DNA from: JBCCXZ01 sp965228005
Lineage (GTDB): Bacteria > Planctomycetota > Planctomycetia > Pirellulales > Lacipirellulaceae
Length of the DNA stretch: 64,000 nt
Assembly (NCBI GenBank): GCA_965228005.1
Contig: CBDDGV010000003.1
Coordinates: 1,116,001-1,180,000 of the forward strand
Direction of reading: 5' to 3'
The translations under genes and the position numbers were made by a program. The notes under the pieces are model-generated. The model made no database searches. It had not been told where the DNA came from and was given only the letters and a program-made list of their open reading frames with translations. Shown piece by piece: positions 39,228 to 47,609 of the stretch. Within the stretch, counting starts at the first letter, position 1. Each line of letters begins with the position of its first letter.

Positions 39228-41162
39228 GTGGACGGTTTCAAGATCACCTGCGTCACCTGCCAGGCCCGGCTCGCGGTGCGCAACGCTTCTTTAATCGGCC
39301 AGATCGTTGCCTGCCCGCGTTGTGGGAGCATGGTGGAGATCACGGCCCCAGCTTCCGCGGCCCCTCCGGCTGCTGCTGAGCCCGTCACGGGTTCCACGGT
39401 CGTCATCCCCGCGCAGCCGCCTGCTGCCGAAGCGGAAGCCCCCCCGGAGCCGTCGCCCGCGGCGGAGCCGATCGAGCCGCCGGCCGCTCCCGCTGCCGCG
39501 ACCCGATTCCGCTGGGTGGCCTGGGTATCGGCCTCCACTGCGGCGCTAGTGCTTATCGGTGGCGCCTGGTTGCTCCGCCCGAAGCAGCCGGACGTAGTCG
39601 ATGTGGCGGTTGCCAGTGAACCGGCTATCGAGCCTTCGGCGCCTGTCGCGTCGCCACCAGAGGCGACGAACGAGTTGCTGACCGAAGACCCGGCCTACAC
39701 CGAGCCAATCTCACCTGAACCTGAACTCGAGCTTGATCCGGAAAGCGACATCACGGCCGACCTCCCGCCGCTGACCGCCCCGACTGCAGCCAGCGTGAAC
39801 GCCCCTGTTCACGAGTCGGTTGGTGAACAAGAAACGCAGGCCTCAACCACTGATCCCGAGAAGGAACCAGAAGGCACGCCCGCCGTGCCGGTGTTCGATC
39901 CGCTCGACTTCGACCCTGAGGGCCTGAACCTCGCGTTGCTCGACACCGAGCGGAACCGCCCGGTGAACGACAAGCCAGAAGAAGATGTGTCGGAGTTCGG
40001 CAGTGATCCCGAGCCGGATGACTTTACCAACCCGCCGGCGATCTCGCGGGTGGTCCAGCTGAGCGAAGAGCTCTCGGAACTCGCGACGGTTTCGGCAGAA
40101 AAGGCGTTGCGGTTCGAGCTGCCCGCCTTCGAAGCGCGACGAATGCCGCTTGACGAGTTCCTTAGACTTGCTGGGGCGCTAAGCGGAGCCGTGGTCAGCG
40201 TCGACCCCGACCAATTGCTGACCGCCGCGGTCCGCCCTGACCAGCCGGTCGGGGCCGCCGGAGAATCGGTCACCGTCGGCGAGCTCCTCGCCCAGGCCCT
40301 CAAGCCGATGAAGCTCATCGCCCGTGCCTCGGGGCCACACATTGTGATCGAGCGTGCTGGCGGCGACGTGTGGCGTGAGGTCGATTACCCCGTGGACGAC
40401 ATCGCCCCCGACGCCCAGGCCTGCGAGCGGCTCGCGCGAATCCTGCAGACTGCGGTCGCGCCCGACGCATGGGCCAGCCGCCGAGGGCGTGGCACGATCG
40501 ACATCGACGGAGCGACGCTGAAGATCGCCCAGTCCGAGCGCGTCCAGTACTCCGTATTGCTGCTGCTGGAACGGTTGCGCATCGCCGCGGGCTTGCCTAC
40601 CCGGACCCGTTTCCCTGCCAAGCTGTTGGACGATGCCGGGCGGGTGGAAGCCCAGGGCCGGTTGGAACGATCCACTACCTACACGCTCTCGCAGTACACG
40701 CCGCTCGCCGAGGTGTTCGACCACTGGGGGGCAGGGCTGGACCTGCCCGTGTATGTCGACTGGCCGGCGCTCGCCGGGCAACAGCTCTGGCCCGACAGCC
40801 GGGTCCGCTGCTACGCCCTCGACGAGCCGTGGCGCGCGGCGATCGACGCGGTCTGCGAGCCGCTCGGGCTCTACTGGGGCGCGACCGACTCCGGCGCCTT
40901 GCGGATTACCTCTCAGTCAAGCGCGACGACCCGAGCAGACGCCCGCGTCTACGCGCTCGACACGCTGTCGGCCGACACCGTGAGACGCGCGGCAAGACGG
41001 TTCGTCGACGACCTCCGTGGCGAGTTGTTGATCGACGCCGCCCAGGAGGACGTGCAGGTCTTCTACCACGAGCCGACCTCGATGCTCATCGCACGCCTGC
41101 CCGCGGCGGGGCACGACGCGCTCCGCTCTTGGCTGGCCGAGCAGGGCTGGGCGCGGCCCTAG
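39228..41162 (+). CDS. Zinc-ribbon membrane protein with STN-like domains
   Basis: 644 residues from GTG 39228. Residues 1-35 are a zinc ribbon with C8-x2-C11 and C29-x2-C32 (FKITCVTCQARL, VACPRCGSMVEI). A membrane helix at about 93-115 (VAWVSASTAALVLIGGAWLL) follows a proline/alanine-rich linker, then an acidic Pro/Glu-rich region. Residues about 280-370 and 420-560 have STN-like segments (FELPAFEARRMPLDEFLRLA, VTVGELLAQALKPMKLIARA, YTLSQYTPLAEVFDHWGAGL). It lies 80 bases after the similar gene at 37570. The pair may span the inner membrane and contact cell-wall or outer-membrane parts. No named family. Confidence 0.72.
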   Translation: MDGFKITCVTCQARLAVRNASLIGQIVACPRCGSMVEITAPASAAPPAAAEPVTGSTVVIPAQPPAAEAEAPPEPSPAAEPIEPPAAPAAATRFRWVAWVSASTAALVLIGGAWLLRPKQPDVVDVAVASEPAIEPSAPVASPPEATNELLTEDPAYTEPISPEPELELDPESDITADLPPLTAPTAASVNAPVHESVGEQETQASTTDPEKEPEGTPAVPVFDPLDFDPEGLNLALLDTERNRPVNDKPEEDVSEFGSDPEPDDFTNPPAISRVVQLSEELSELATVSAEKALRFELPAFEARRMPLDEFLRLAGALSGAVVSVDPDQLLTAAVRPDQPVGAAGESVTVGELLAQALKPMKLIARASGPHIVIERAGGDVWREVDYPVDDIAPDAQACERLARILQTAVAPDAWASRRGRGTIDIDGATLKIAQSERVQYSVLLLLERLRIAAGLPTRTRFPAKLLDDAGRVEAQGRLERSTTYTLSQYTPLAEVFDHWGAGLDLPVYVDWPALAGQQLWPDSRVRCYALDEPWRAAIDAVCEPLGLYWGATDSGALRITSQSSATTRADARVYALDTLSADTVRRAARRFVDDLRGELLIDAAQEDVQVFYHEPTSMLIARLPAAGHDALRSWLAEQGWARP

Positions 41163-41166
41163 GCGA

Positions 41167-42189
41167 TCACAGGCAGCCCAGCTTCCGGTCCACCGATCCC
41201 GCCACGCGCGCACAAGCCGTCATCGTCTCGGCGAACTGCTCGAACGTGAGCGACTGGTACCCGTCGCTCATCGCCTTCTCGGGGTTGGGGTGCACCTCGA
41301 TGATCAGCCCGTCGGCTCCCGCCGCCACCGCGGCCCGCGACATCGCAGGCACCATGCTCGTGTGCCCCGTCCCGTGGCTGGGGTCGATCACCACCGGCAG
41401 GTGCGTCCGCTCCTGCACGTAGGGCACCGAAGCCAGCGGCAGCGTGAATCGCGTGTGCGACTCGAACGTGCGGATGCCGCGTTCGCAGAGCATCACGTTC
41501 GGGTTGCCCGCGTCGAGGATGTACTCGGCCGCCAGCAGCCACTCGTCGACCGTCGCGCTCGGGCCGCGCTTGAGCAGCACCGCACACGAACTCTTACCCA
41601 CCGCTTCGAGGAGCCGGTAATTCTGCATGTTGCGGGCGCCGATCTGGCACACGTCGGCGTATTCGGACACCAACTCCACGTCGTCGGGCGAAACCACCTC
41701 GGTCACCACTGCGAGGCCGGTCTGCTCGCGGGCCGCGGCCAGCAGTTTCAGGCCTTCCTCTTTCAGGCCTTGGAAGCTGTAAGGGCTGGTGCGCGGCTTG
41801 AACGCCCCGCCCCGGAGCGCCGTGGCGCCCGCCTTCTTCACCGCGTGGGCCGAGTCGACGATCTGCTGCTCGTTCTCGACCGAACAGGGCCCGGCGATCA
41901 CTCCGATCGTGCCGTTGCCGACCGAGAGGCTGCCGGCCGAAACGGTCGTGCTCTCGGGCTTCACTTCGCGGCTGGCCAGCTTGTAGGGGGCGACCACGGG
42001 CAGCACCTCGTCGACGCCCGGTGAGCTCTCCAGGGCGCCGATGCCGGCCACCCGCTCTTCGCCGACGGCGGCGATCACCGTACGCTCCGTGCCCTGGATC
42101 AGGTTCGGCTTCAGCCCCATCGCCTCCACGTTGGCAACGGCGTGTTCGATGTCCTCCTCGGTCGCGGTGGTCTTCATCACAACAATCAC
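41167..42189 (-). CDS. aroF: 3-Deoxy-7-phosphoheptulonate (DAHP) synthase, type I beta
   Basis: 340 residues from GTG 42189 (MIVVMKTTATEEDIEHAVAN), with GGGAG 7 bases upstream. Residues 1-70 are the ferredoxin-like regulatory domain of type I-beta enzymes; the barrel follows: GVIAGPCSVENEQQIVDSAH, ALRGGAFKPRTSPYSFQGL, ADVCQIGARNMQNYRLLEA, LKRGPSATVDEWLLAAEYI and VIDPSHGTGHTSMV. It joins phosphoenolpyruvate and erythrose-4-phosphate at the entry of the shikimate pathway. The leader upstream holds an aromatic-rich ORF (42330-42416) and an intrinsic terminator (42264-42302), so transcription is likely attenuated in response to charged tRNAs for Tyr, Phe and Trp. The gene is the only one after the terminator on this strand. 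Confidence 0.95.
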   Translation of the reverse strand: MIVVMKTTATEEDIEHAVANVEAMGLKPNLIQGTERTVIAAVGEERVAGIGALESSPGVDEVLPVVAPYKLASREVKPESTTVSAGSLSVGNGTIGVIAGPCSVENEQQIVDSAHAVKKAGATALRGGAFKPRTSPYSFQGLKEEGLKLLAAAREQTGLAVVTEVVSPDDVELVSEYADVCQIGARNMQNYRLLEAVGKSSCAVLLKRGPSATVDEWLLAAEYILDAGNPNVMLCERGIRTFESHTRFTLPLASVPYVQERTHLPVVIDPSHGTGHTSMVPAMSRAAVAAGADGLIIEVHPNPEKAMSDGYQSLTFEQFAETMTACARVAGSVDRKLGCL

Positions 42190-42263
42190 GGCTTTCTCCC
42201 AGTTCGGGGATCGGTTGCGTCGAGGCCCAAGCCTCGGCGCGTATCGGCAAAGTTCTAATCAAC

Positions 42264-42302
42264 AAAAAAAGCCCCGGGGGCCGCGTGGGCGCCCGGGGCT
42301 TT
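42264..42302 (-). terminator. Attenuator terminator in the aroF leader
   Basis: On the minus strand AAAGCCCCGGG (42302-42292) and CCCGGGGCTTT (42278-42268) form an 11-bp stem with a 13-base loop, followed by T residues to 42264 (seven Ts in the run). It lies 28 bases after the leader stop and 75 bases before the aroF GTG, exactly where a transcription attenuator would sit. Confidence 0.88.
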
Positions 42303-42329
42303 GGGTTCTTCGTGCTGAGCAATCTCTTG

Positions 42330-42416
42330 CTACACAAACCCTCCGTCCCGGCCGCTACCCGTAAACAGGTAGCACCAAGTAAAGCTAAACAGGTAATAGC
42401 TCGAGGGGTGTGTCAT
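42330..42416 (-). CDS. Aromatic leader peptide of the aroF attenuator, 28 residues
   Basis: The minus-strand ORF from ATG 42416 to TAG 42330 encodes MTHPSS, then YYLFSFTWCYLF, then TGSGRDGGFV. The 12-residue block has three Tyr, three Phe and one Trp codon, which random sequence would rarely give. It is directly followed by a hairpin terminator and then aroF, the arrangement of amino-acid-responsive attenuators such as those before trp, phe and his operons. Ribosome stalling at the aromatic codons when any of the three aminoacyl-tRNAs is scarce would favour an antiterminated transcript. The ATG has no clear Shine-Dalgarno, and a possible promoter at 42426-42454 would give a very short or absent 5' leader. 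The antiterminator fold is not yet drawn. Confidence 0.8.
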   Translation of the reverse strand: MTHPSSYYLFSFTWCYLFTGSGRDGGFV

Positions 42417-42425
42417 TACATTTGC

Positions 42426-42454
42426 ATTCTTGACTGGCGCCGACGGCTTGGCAA
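42426..42454 (-). promoter_or_regulatory. Possible promoter of the aroF leader
   Basis: TTGCCA (42449-42454) and AAGAAT (42426-42431) on the minus strand are 17 bases apart and would start transcription at or a few bases before the leader ATG at 42416. Match to consensus is moderate. Confidence 0.4.
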
Positions 42455-42485
42455 CCTTTTCGTCGGCAAAAAGTCCAGCTTGCCT

Positions 42486-44591
42486 TTACTTTCCTACCGC
42501 TTTCAGGGCCTCGGCCAAGCCCGGTACTTGGTCGCCCCCGGTCGGCACTTGCAGGCTGGCTTCCTCGAATGCGTCGCCCACCGGCTCGTAACGCCCGCCG
42601 AGGTGCTCCGCGAGGAACGCCTCGGTCACCGCGTTGAACGACATCCGGTTGTCTTCTCCGCTGAAGCCGTGACCCTCGTCCGGGTACAGCACGTAGGTCA
42701 CCGGGATGCTGCGTGCTTGCATCGCCTCGACGATTTGGTCGGCTTCAAGTTGCGTCACGCGGGGGTCGTTGGCCCCCTGGCCGATCAGCAGCGGCTTCAC
42801 AATCTTGTCGACAAACTGCAGCGGCGACCGCTTCAGCAACTCCGCTCGACCTTCCTCGGTATCGACGTCGCCCACGCGGACCTTCATCACCGGCATGAAG
42901 GGGATCCAGTACTCCGGCACGTTCTGCAGCAGCGTTACCAGGCTCGAAGGCCCGACGATGTCCACGCCGCAGGCGAATACCTCGGGGGTGAACGTGAGCC
43001 CCACTAGCGTGGCGTAGCCGCCGTAGCTGCCGCCCATGATTGCGACCTTGTCGCGTTGGGCGACGCCCTCTTCGACGGCCCAGTTGACCGCGTCGATGAG
43101 GTCGTCGTGCATCTTGCCGGCCCACTCCATGTTGGCGGCATTCACGAACTCCTTGCCGAAGCCGGTCGAGCCGCGGTAGTTGACGCTTAGCACCGCGTAG
43201 CCCCGGTTGGCCAGCCACTGGTGGTAGGGGTTAAAACCCCAGCCGTCGCGGGCCCAGGGGCCGCCGTGCACGTCGAGCACCATTGGCAGCGGAGCGTCGG
43301 GCTTGCCGTCGGCGTCGGCGTCGGACCCGGCCGGCAGCGAAAGGTACGACACCAGAGAGTACCCGTCGCGACTGGCGATCACCGGCGTGTGCATCTTCAC
43401 CAGATCGTAGTCCGCCAGGTCGTCGCGGTCGCTGAACAGGTAACGGGCCTCCTTCGCCCCGCGGTCGTACAGGTAGAACTTCAGCGGGCCGTTGTCGAGC
43501 ACGTAGGCCACGGTCCACTTGCTGTTGTCGAGCGTCCGGCTGGTGACGAGTACCTCGCCGTCCTCGACCGTCGCGAGGTAGTCGAGGTCTTCTTGCACCG
43601 ACGGGTCGAGCACCTTCCACTCGCGTCGCGAATAGGTGAAGCCGACCGCTTCGATCGTCTTCTCCGTGGGGTGCACCATCATCTCGCCGACGTCGCAGCG
43701 CTGGTCTTCCGCGACCAGCTTGGCGTCGCCCGTTGCGATGTCCACGGCGAACAGCGCCCCCGTGTTGCGGTCGCGGCTGTCGAGCATGTACAAGGTCTTG
43801 CCTTCCTTGTCGAAGCCGGCGGGGCCCGTGGTCATGGCGTCTTCGGGGCCGGCCGCGACGAAGGGCTCCCAGGCGCCTTCTTCAGCACCGGGCTTCATCA
43901 GCGCCTGCCCGCCGTCGGGCGTGAACGTGAAGGCGAACCGCACCTCGAAATCGTCGTCGGTAATTAGAGCCGCCACGCCCGGGTTCTCGATCACCAGCTC
44001 ACGCTCGGCCGTCAGCAGGTTCACGCGGTACACGTCGTGCAGCTGGGGCACGCGGTCGTTCAGGCCGACCAGGATCTCCTCGGGGAACTTGTGGCTGACG
44101 CCCAGGATCCGCGCGTTGACCTTCTCCAGCGGCGTCAGGTCGGCGGTCTCCCCCGACTCCACGTCGGTGGCGTACACGTGCCAGTCTTCGTCGCCGCCCT
44201 TGTCCTGCGTGTAGAGCACGTGCCGCGAAGTATAGGCCCAGCTGTGCGAACGGATGTCGCGGGTCTTGTCGTCGGTGATCGGCTTCGCCGCGGAGAGGTC
44301 CTCGGCAGGGCCCACCCACACGTTCAGGATGCCGTCGACCGGGGCCAGGAAGCTCAGCCATTTGCCGTCGGGGCTGATGCGGGCGGAGGCGCGCTCCGGG
44401 TTTCCAAACAAGACGCTGCGGGGGATCAATTTCGACTCCGTTGTTTGCGAAGAACGAGAGTTGTCAGAAGACGCCAAGCGAAAGGGCGGGGACGCCTCGT
44501 CCTCGGCCGCCGCCGGGCGGCCCGGGCCCAGTGACGCGAGCAGAAGAAGGGCGAGGAGGCGATGGCTCTTGGCTGGCAAGCGAACGAACAT
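42486..44591 (-). CDS. Secreted prolyl-oligopeptidase-family (S9) peptidase
   Basis: 701 residues with a signal peptide (MFVRLPAKSHRLLALLLLAS). A beta-propeller (residues about 60-430; repeats such as NPERASARISPDGKWLSFLA, HSWAYTSRHVLYTQDKGGDE) is followed by an alpha/beta hydrolase domain with the nucleophile in VAIMGGSYGGYATLVGLTFT and the histidine in YPDEGHGFSGEDNR; the acid is likely the Asp in GANDPRVTQLEAD. It is predicted to cleave peptides in the periplasm, with exo- or dipeptidyl activity not distinguishable. The stop lies 69 bases upstream of the aroF leader ORF, on the same strand. Confidence 0.92.
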   Translation of the reverse strand: MFVRLPAKSHRLLALLLLASLGPGRPAAAEDEASPPFRLASSDNSRSSQTTESKLIPRSVLFGNPERASARISPDGKWLSFLAPVDGILNVWVGPAEDLSAAKPITDDKTRDIRSHSWAYTSRHVLYTQDKGGDEDWHVYATDVESGETADLTPLEKVNARILGVSHKFPEEILVGLNDRVPQLHDVYRVNLLTAERELVIENPGVAALITDDDFEVRFAFTFTPDGGQALMKPGAEEGAWEPFVAAGPEDAMTTGPAGFDKEGKTLYMLDSRDRNTGALFAVDIATGDAKLVAEDQRCDVGEMMVHPTEKTIEAVGFTYSRREWKVLDPSVQEDLDYLATVEDGEVLVTSRTLDNSKWTVAYVLDNGPLKFYLYDRGAKEARYLFSDRDDLADYDLVKMHTPVIASRDGYSLVSYLSLPAGSDADADGKPDAPLPMVLDVHGGPWARDGWGFNPYHQWLANRGYAVLSVNYRGSTGFGKEFVNAANMEWAGKMHDDLIDAVNWAVEEGVAQRDKVAIMGGSYGGYATLVGLTFTPEVFACGVDIVGPSSLVTLLQNVPEYWIPFMPVMKVRVGDVDTEEGRAELLKRSPLQFVDKIVKPLLIGQGANDPRVTQLEADQIVEAMQARSIPVTYVLYPDEGHGFSGEDNRMSFNAVTEAFLAEHLGGRYEPVGDAFEEASLQVPTGGDQVPGLAEALKAVGK

Positions 44592-44776
44592 GCCTGGGTC
44601 ACTCCGTTGCGGTGAGGCTGTTGCGGTAAGGACTTCGTGGTGCGAGGCGGGTCATTGTTCCGCAGCAGGAGTGGGCCGGCAACCTGGCCCCACGAATTCG
44701 GGCCGGCAGAGTGATTCCGGACACGCGCAGGCTGGGCTAGACTCACGCTGCCGCCTCTTCCGCCCGAGCCCTACGC

Positions 44777-47281
44777 ATGCTCGACGCTCCCCTGGTTATC
44801 CCGAGGTACCGCCCCCTCCTCCCCGTGGCGTTGGCCGCGGCGGGCGGCGTGCTGGCCGACCACTACGGTGGGCGGTTTGGGTTCTCACCCGCTGACTGGC
44901 TGCTGGCTTGCTCCGGCGCTTTGTCGGTCTACCTCGCTCTCTCGGCTGCCGGCCGCCACCGAGCCGCGTGCGTCTGTCTGCTGGCTGCCGTCGCATCGTT
45001 GTTCGGCGCCTGGCATCTCAGCCAGCAAGACTACGCGCCTCACAACGGCATCGGCTTGTACGCTTCCGAAGCCTCCGAAGCGGCGTGCGTCGAGGGAGTG
45101 GTCCGCGGCCCCGTCCGCTGGAGTCCTTCCCCGCCGCGCGAACCGATGCGGGCCCTGCCCACCGGTCCCGGCAGCACTTTCCACGTCGAGGTCGACCGCA
45201 TCCGCCACCGCGACGCGTGGCGCCCTGCAGAGGGCCGTGTCCGCGCCCGCGTCGACGGACAGCTGGCCACTGTCCGTAGCGGCGACCGCGTCGTGGTAAC
45301 CGGAAGCCTCACGCGGGCTGAAGAGCCGCCCAACCCCGGCGGGTTCGACTGGTCGCGCTTCGCAAGAACCCGGGGTTTCGACGCCCAGCTCTTCAGTTCC
45401 GCAACGGAACTCGTCACGGTCGAGAAGCAAGCCGACCAGAACAGGCCAATGGCCATGCTAGGCGCGGTCCACCGATGGTGCGTCGCGAACCTGATGCGTC
45501 ACGTCGGCCCCGAGCACGGCGACCTTTCCGCCGCCATCCTGCTGGGCTCCCGGGAGCGCCTCGACCGCGAGCAAGTCGAGGCGTTCCTGCACACGGGCAC
45601 CATCCACTTGCTGGTGGTCTCCGGCCTGCACATCGGGGTGCTCGCCTGGTTTCTCAATCGGGCATTGGGATGCGTGTTCAAAGACCAGCGCATCATTGCA
45701 CTGGTGTTGTTGGCCTTTGTTGCGGTCTATGTAGCCCTCACCGGCGCCCGCCCGCCCGTTTTGCGCGCCGCGGCTCTGATCAGCGCGCTCGTGATCTCCA
45801 ACGCTGGTGGACGCCGTTTGTCGGCGCTCAACACACTCTCGCTCGCCGCGCTGCTGATCCTGACGGTCAGCCCGATGGAACTCTTTCAGGGCGGCACGCA
45901 GCTGAGCTTCGTCTCCGTAACCGCACTCGCTGGGCTCGCAAGGTTGCAGCAGAACCTCCCGCCCGTCTCGCCGATCGAGCAGATGGTCCGCAGCTACGAA
46001 CCGGGCTGGCGGACAGCGTGCAGGTCGATGACGACGAAGGTGGTTCAATGGCTTGCCGCCTCTTGCGCCATCTGGGTGGTCGCCGCACCGCTCGTAGCGC
46101 ACCACTTCCACATTGTTTCGGTGACGGGCCTCCTGTTGTCCCCGCTGTTGATGGGGCTCGTCTTCGTGGAACTGATCCTCAGCGGGCTGGTCTGTGTGCT
46201 GAGCTGGCCCGCCCCCCACCTCGCCGCAGCGCTGGGCTGGGTCTGCGACCTCTGCCTGAATTTCATCAGCGCCTCTGTCGAAGCCGCCGGATGTTGGGGC
46301 GGGCACGCCTACACAGCCGGCCCGAAAGCATGGTGGGTCCTTGGCTACTACGCGGGGCTGGTCTCGCTTGTGCTGACCCCCGCCCTCGGGTCCCGTTGGC
46401 GGTTGGGCGCCGCGGCGGCCATCCTCTGGGCCTCGGCCGGGCTGGTGGCGTCGAGGCCCGCTCCGGCGGACGACGAACTGCATTGCACCTTCGTTGCCAT
46501 CGGGCACGGCACCTGTGTTCTCTTGGAAATGCCCGGAGGGCAAACGCTGCTCTACGATGCCGGCAGCTTGAACTCGCCCGACACCGCGGCCGACACCATC
46601 GCGCGAGTCCTCTGGCAACGGGGCATCACACGCCTCGACGCGGTCGTCCTCTCGCACGCCGATGTCGACCACTACAACGCCGTCCCGGGCCTTGCGGAAC
46701 GTGTCGCCATCGATGCGGTCTACGTCTCGCCGCTCATGTTCGACCCCTGGGCAACCGGCGGAGCGATGACCGCGCCGAACCGACTGCGGGCGGTACTCGA
46801 TCGGCACGGCATCCCGCTCTACGAGGTCTGGATGAACGACAGTTTGCAGTTCGAGGACCCCCGCGTGGCGGTCGACGTGCTGCACCCGCCGCAGGCAGGA
46901 GTACGCGGACGGGACAACGCCAACAGTGTCGTGCTCGTCGTCGAATTCCTGGGGAAAAAGATCCTGCTCCCCGGTGACCTGGAAGACGCGGGTATCGAGG
47001 CTCTGCAGGCCGAGCAGAGCATCAAGTGCGACATCCTGCTTGCCCCGCACCACGGCAGCTTGGCCAGCGACCCGCCGGGCTTTGCCGCTTGGTGCCGGCC
47101 CGAGTGGGTTGTCATCAGCGGCCGCAGGCCTAGAAATCCAGCTACCGTGGCCCAGATACGCGAGGCCTACGGCCTCTACGGGGCCTCAGTCCTGCACACC
47201 GCCGAGGCCGGAGCAACTTGTTTCACGATCGACCGCGAGGGCGTGGTCGCCACGACACACCTCCCGCTATCTCCTCGGTAG
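44777..47281 (+). CDS. comEC: ComEC/Rec2-family DNA-uptake channel
   Basis: 834 residues. The N-terminal DUF4131-type region (helices at about 12-75 and a soluble OB-like part ARVDGQLATVRSGDRVVVTG), the Competence membrane domain (AAILLGSRERLDREQVEAFL, GTIHLLVVSGLHIGVLAWFL, ALTGARPPVLRAAALISALV) and the C-terminal metallo-beta-lactamase-like domain (VVLSHADVDHYNAVPGLAER, ILLPGDLEDAGIEAL, DILLAPHHGSLASDP) are all present. It probably forms the inner-membrane channel that takes in single-stranded DNA during transformation. No other competence gene is seen except a prepilin-peptidase-like gene at 58260. Stands alone. Confidence 0.94.
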   Translation: MLDAPLVIPRYRPLLPVALAAAGGVLADHYGGRFGFSPADWLLACSGALSVYLALSAAGRHRAACVCLLAAVASLFGAWHLSQQDYAPHNGIGLYASEASEAACVEGVVRGPVRWSPSPPREPMRALPTGPGSTFHVEVDRIRHRDAWRPAEGRVRARVDGQLATVRSGDRVVVTGSLTRAEEPPNPGGFDWSRFARTRGFDAQLFSSATELVTVEKQADQNRPMAMLGAVHRWCVANLMRHVGPEHGDLSAAILLGSRERLDREQVEAFLHTGTIHLLVVSGLHIGVLAWFLNRALGCVFKDQRIIALVLLAFVAVYVALTGARPPVLRAAALISALVISNAGGRRLSALNTLSLAALLILTVSPMELFQGGTQLSFVSVTALAGLARLQQNLPPVSPIEQMVRSYEPGWRTACRSMTTKVVQWLAASCAIWVVAAPLVAHHFHIVSVTGLLLSPLLMGLVFVELILSGLVCVLSWPAPHLAAALGWVCDLCLNFISASVEAAGCWGGHAYTAGPKAWWVLGYYAGLVSLVLTPALGSRWRLGAAAAILWASAGLVASRPAPADDELHCTFVAIGHGTCVLLEMPGGQTLLYDAGSLNSPDTAADTIARVLWQRGITRLDAVVLSHADVDHYNAVPGLAERVAIDAVYVSPLMFDPWATGGAMTAPNRLRAVLDRHGIPLYEVWMNDSLQFEDPRVAVDVLHPPQAGVRGRDNANSVVLVVEFLGKKILLPGDLEDAGIEALQAEQSIKCDILLAPHHGSLASDPPGFAAWCRPEWVVISGRRPRNPATVAQIREAYGLYGASVLHTAEAGATCFTIDREGVVATTHLPLSPR

Positions 47282-47609
47282 ACATGTCGGCCGATCGGCT
47301 TAGCCAACCAAGCCGCTCGCCCGCACCCGCCGACCTAGTAACCCGCAGATGGATTCCCTATCTTGGGAGGCCAAGGTGACCGGATAAAGTGGTCCGAAAC
47401 GGCGGAGCCTGGATCGCAAAACCAGGGTGAAGGCCTGGGCCTACCTCCCGGTCATGCCTCCGCAGCCTGGCCGCATGGCCTTTGAGAGAAGGTTGATCAA
47501 GACACGGCGGCCTCCCTCCTATTGGCCAGCCCAATTCGACTGACAAAGCCACGAGCGTCGCCGTCCAGGCGAGTTCCGGGGCAGTTCCGAATCATAGCGA
47601 GAAGAAACT
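47282..47609. other. Intergenic region with possible structured leader
   Basis: About 330 bases between comEC and the desaturase gene, without a credible ORF. Between 47377 and 47463 several arms can pair: TGACCGG (47377-47383) with CCGGTCA (47448-47454), GCGGAG (47402-47407) with CTCCGC (47458-47463), and CCTGG (47408-47412) with CCAGG (47422-47426). The first two cross, as in a pseudoknot. I do not recognise a known riboswitch. Confidence 0.4.

Noticed and set aside
42427..42480. GCCGACG/CGTCGGC hairpin upstream of the aroF leader as a terminator for the S9 peptidase gene
   Set aside because: Neither strand shows a T-run after the 7-bp stem; it may be chance or part of the leader region.
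47282..47609. Known riboswitch before the desaturase gene
   Set aside because: No cobalamin, TPP, SAM, glycine, FMN or c-di-GMP core sequence could be found; only generic pairings are seen.
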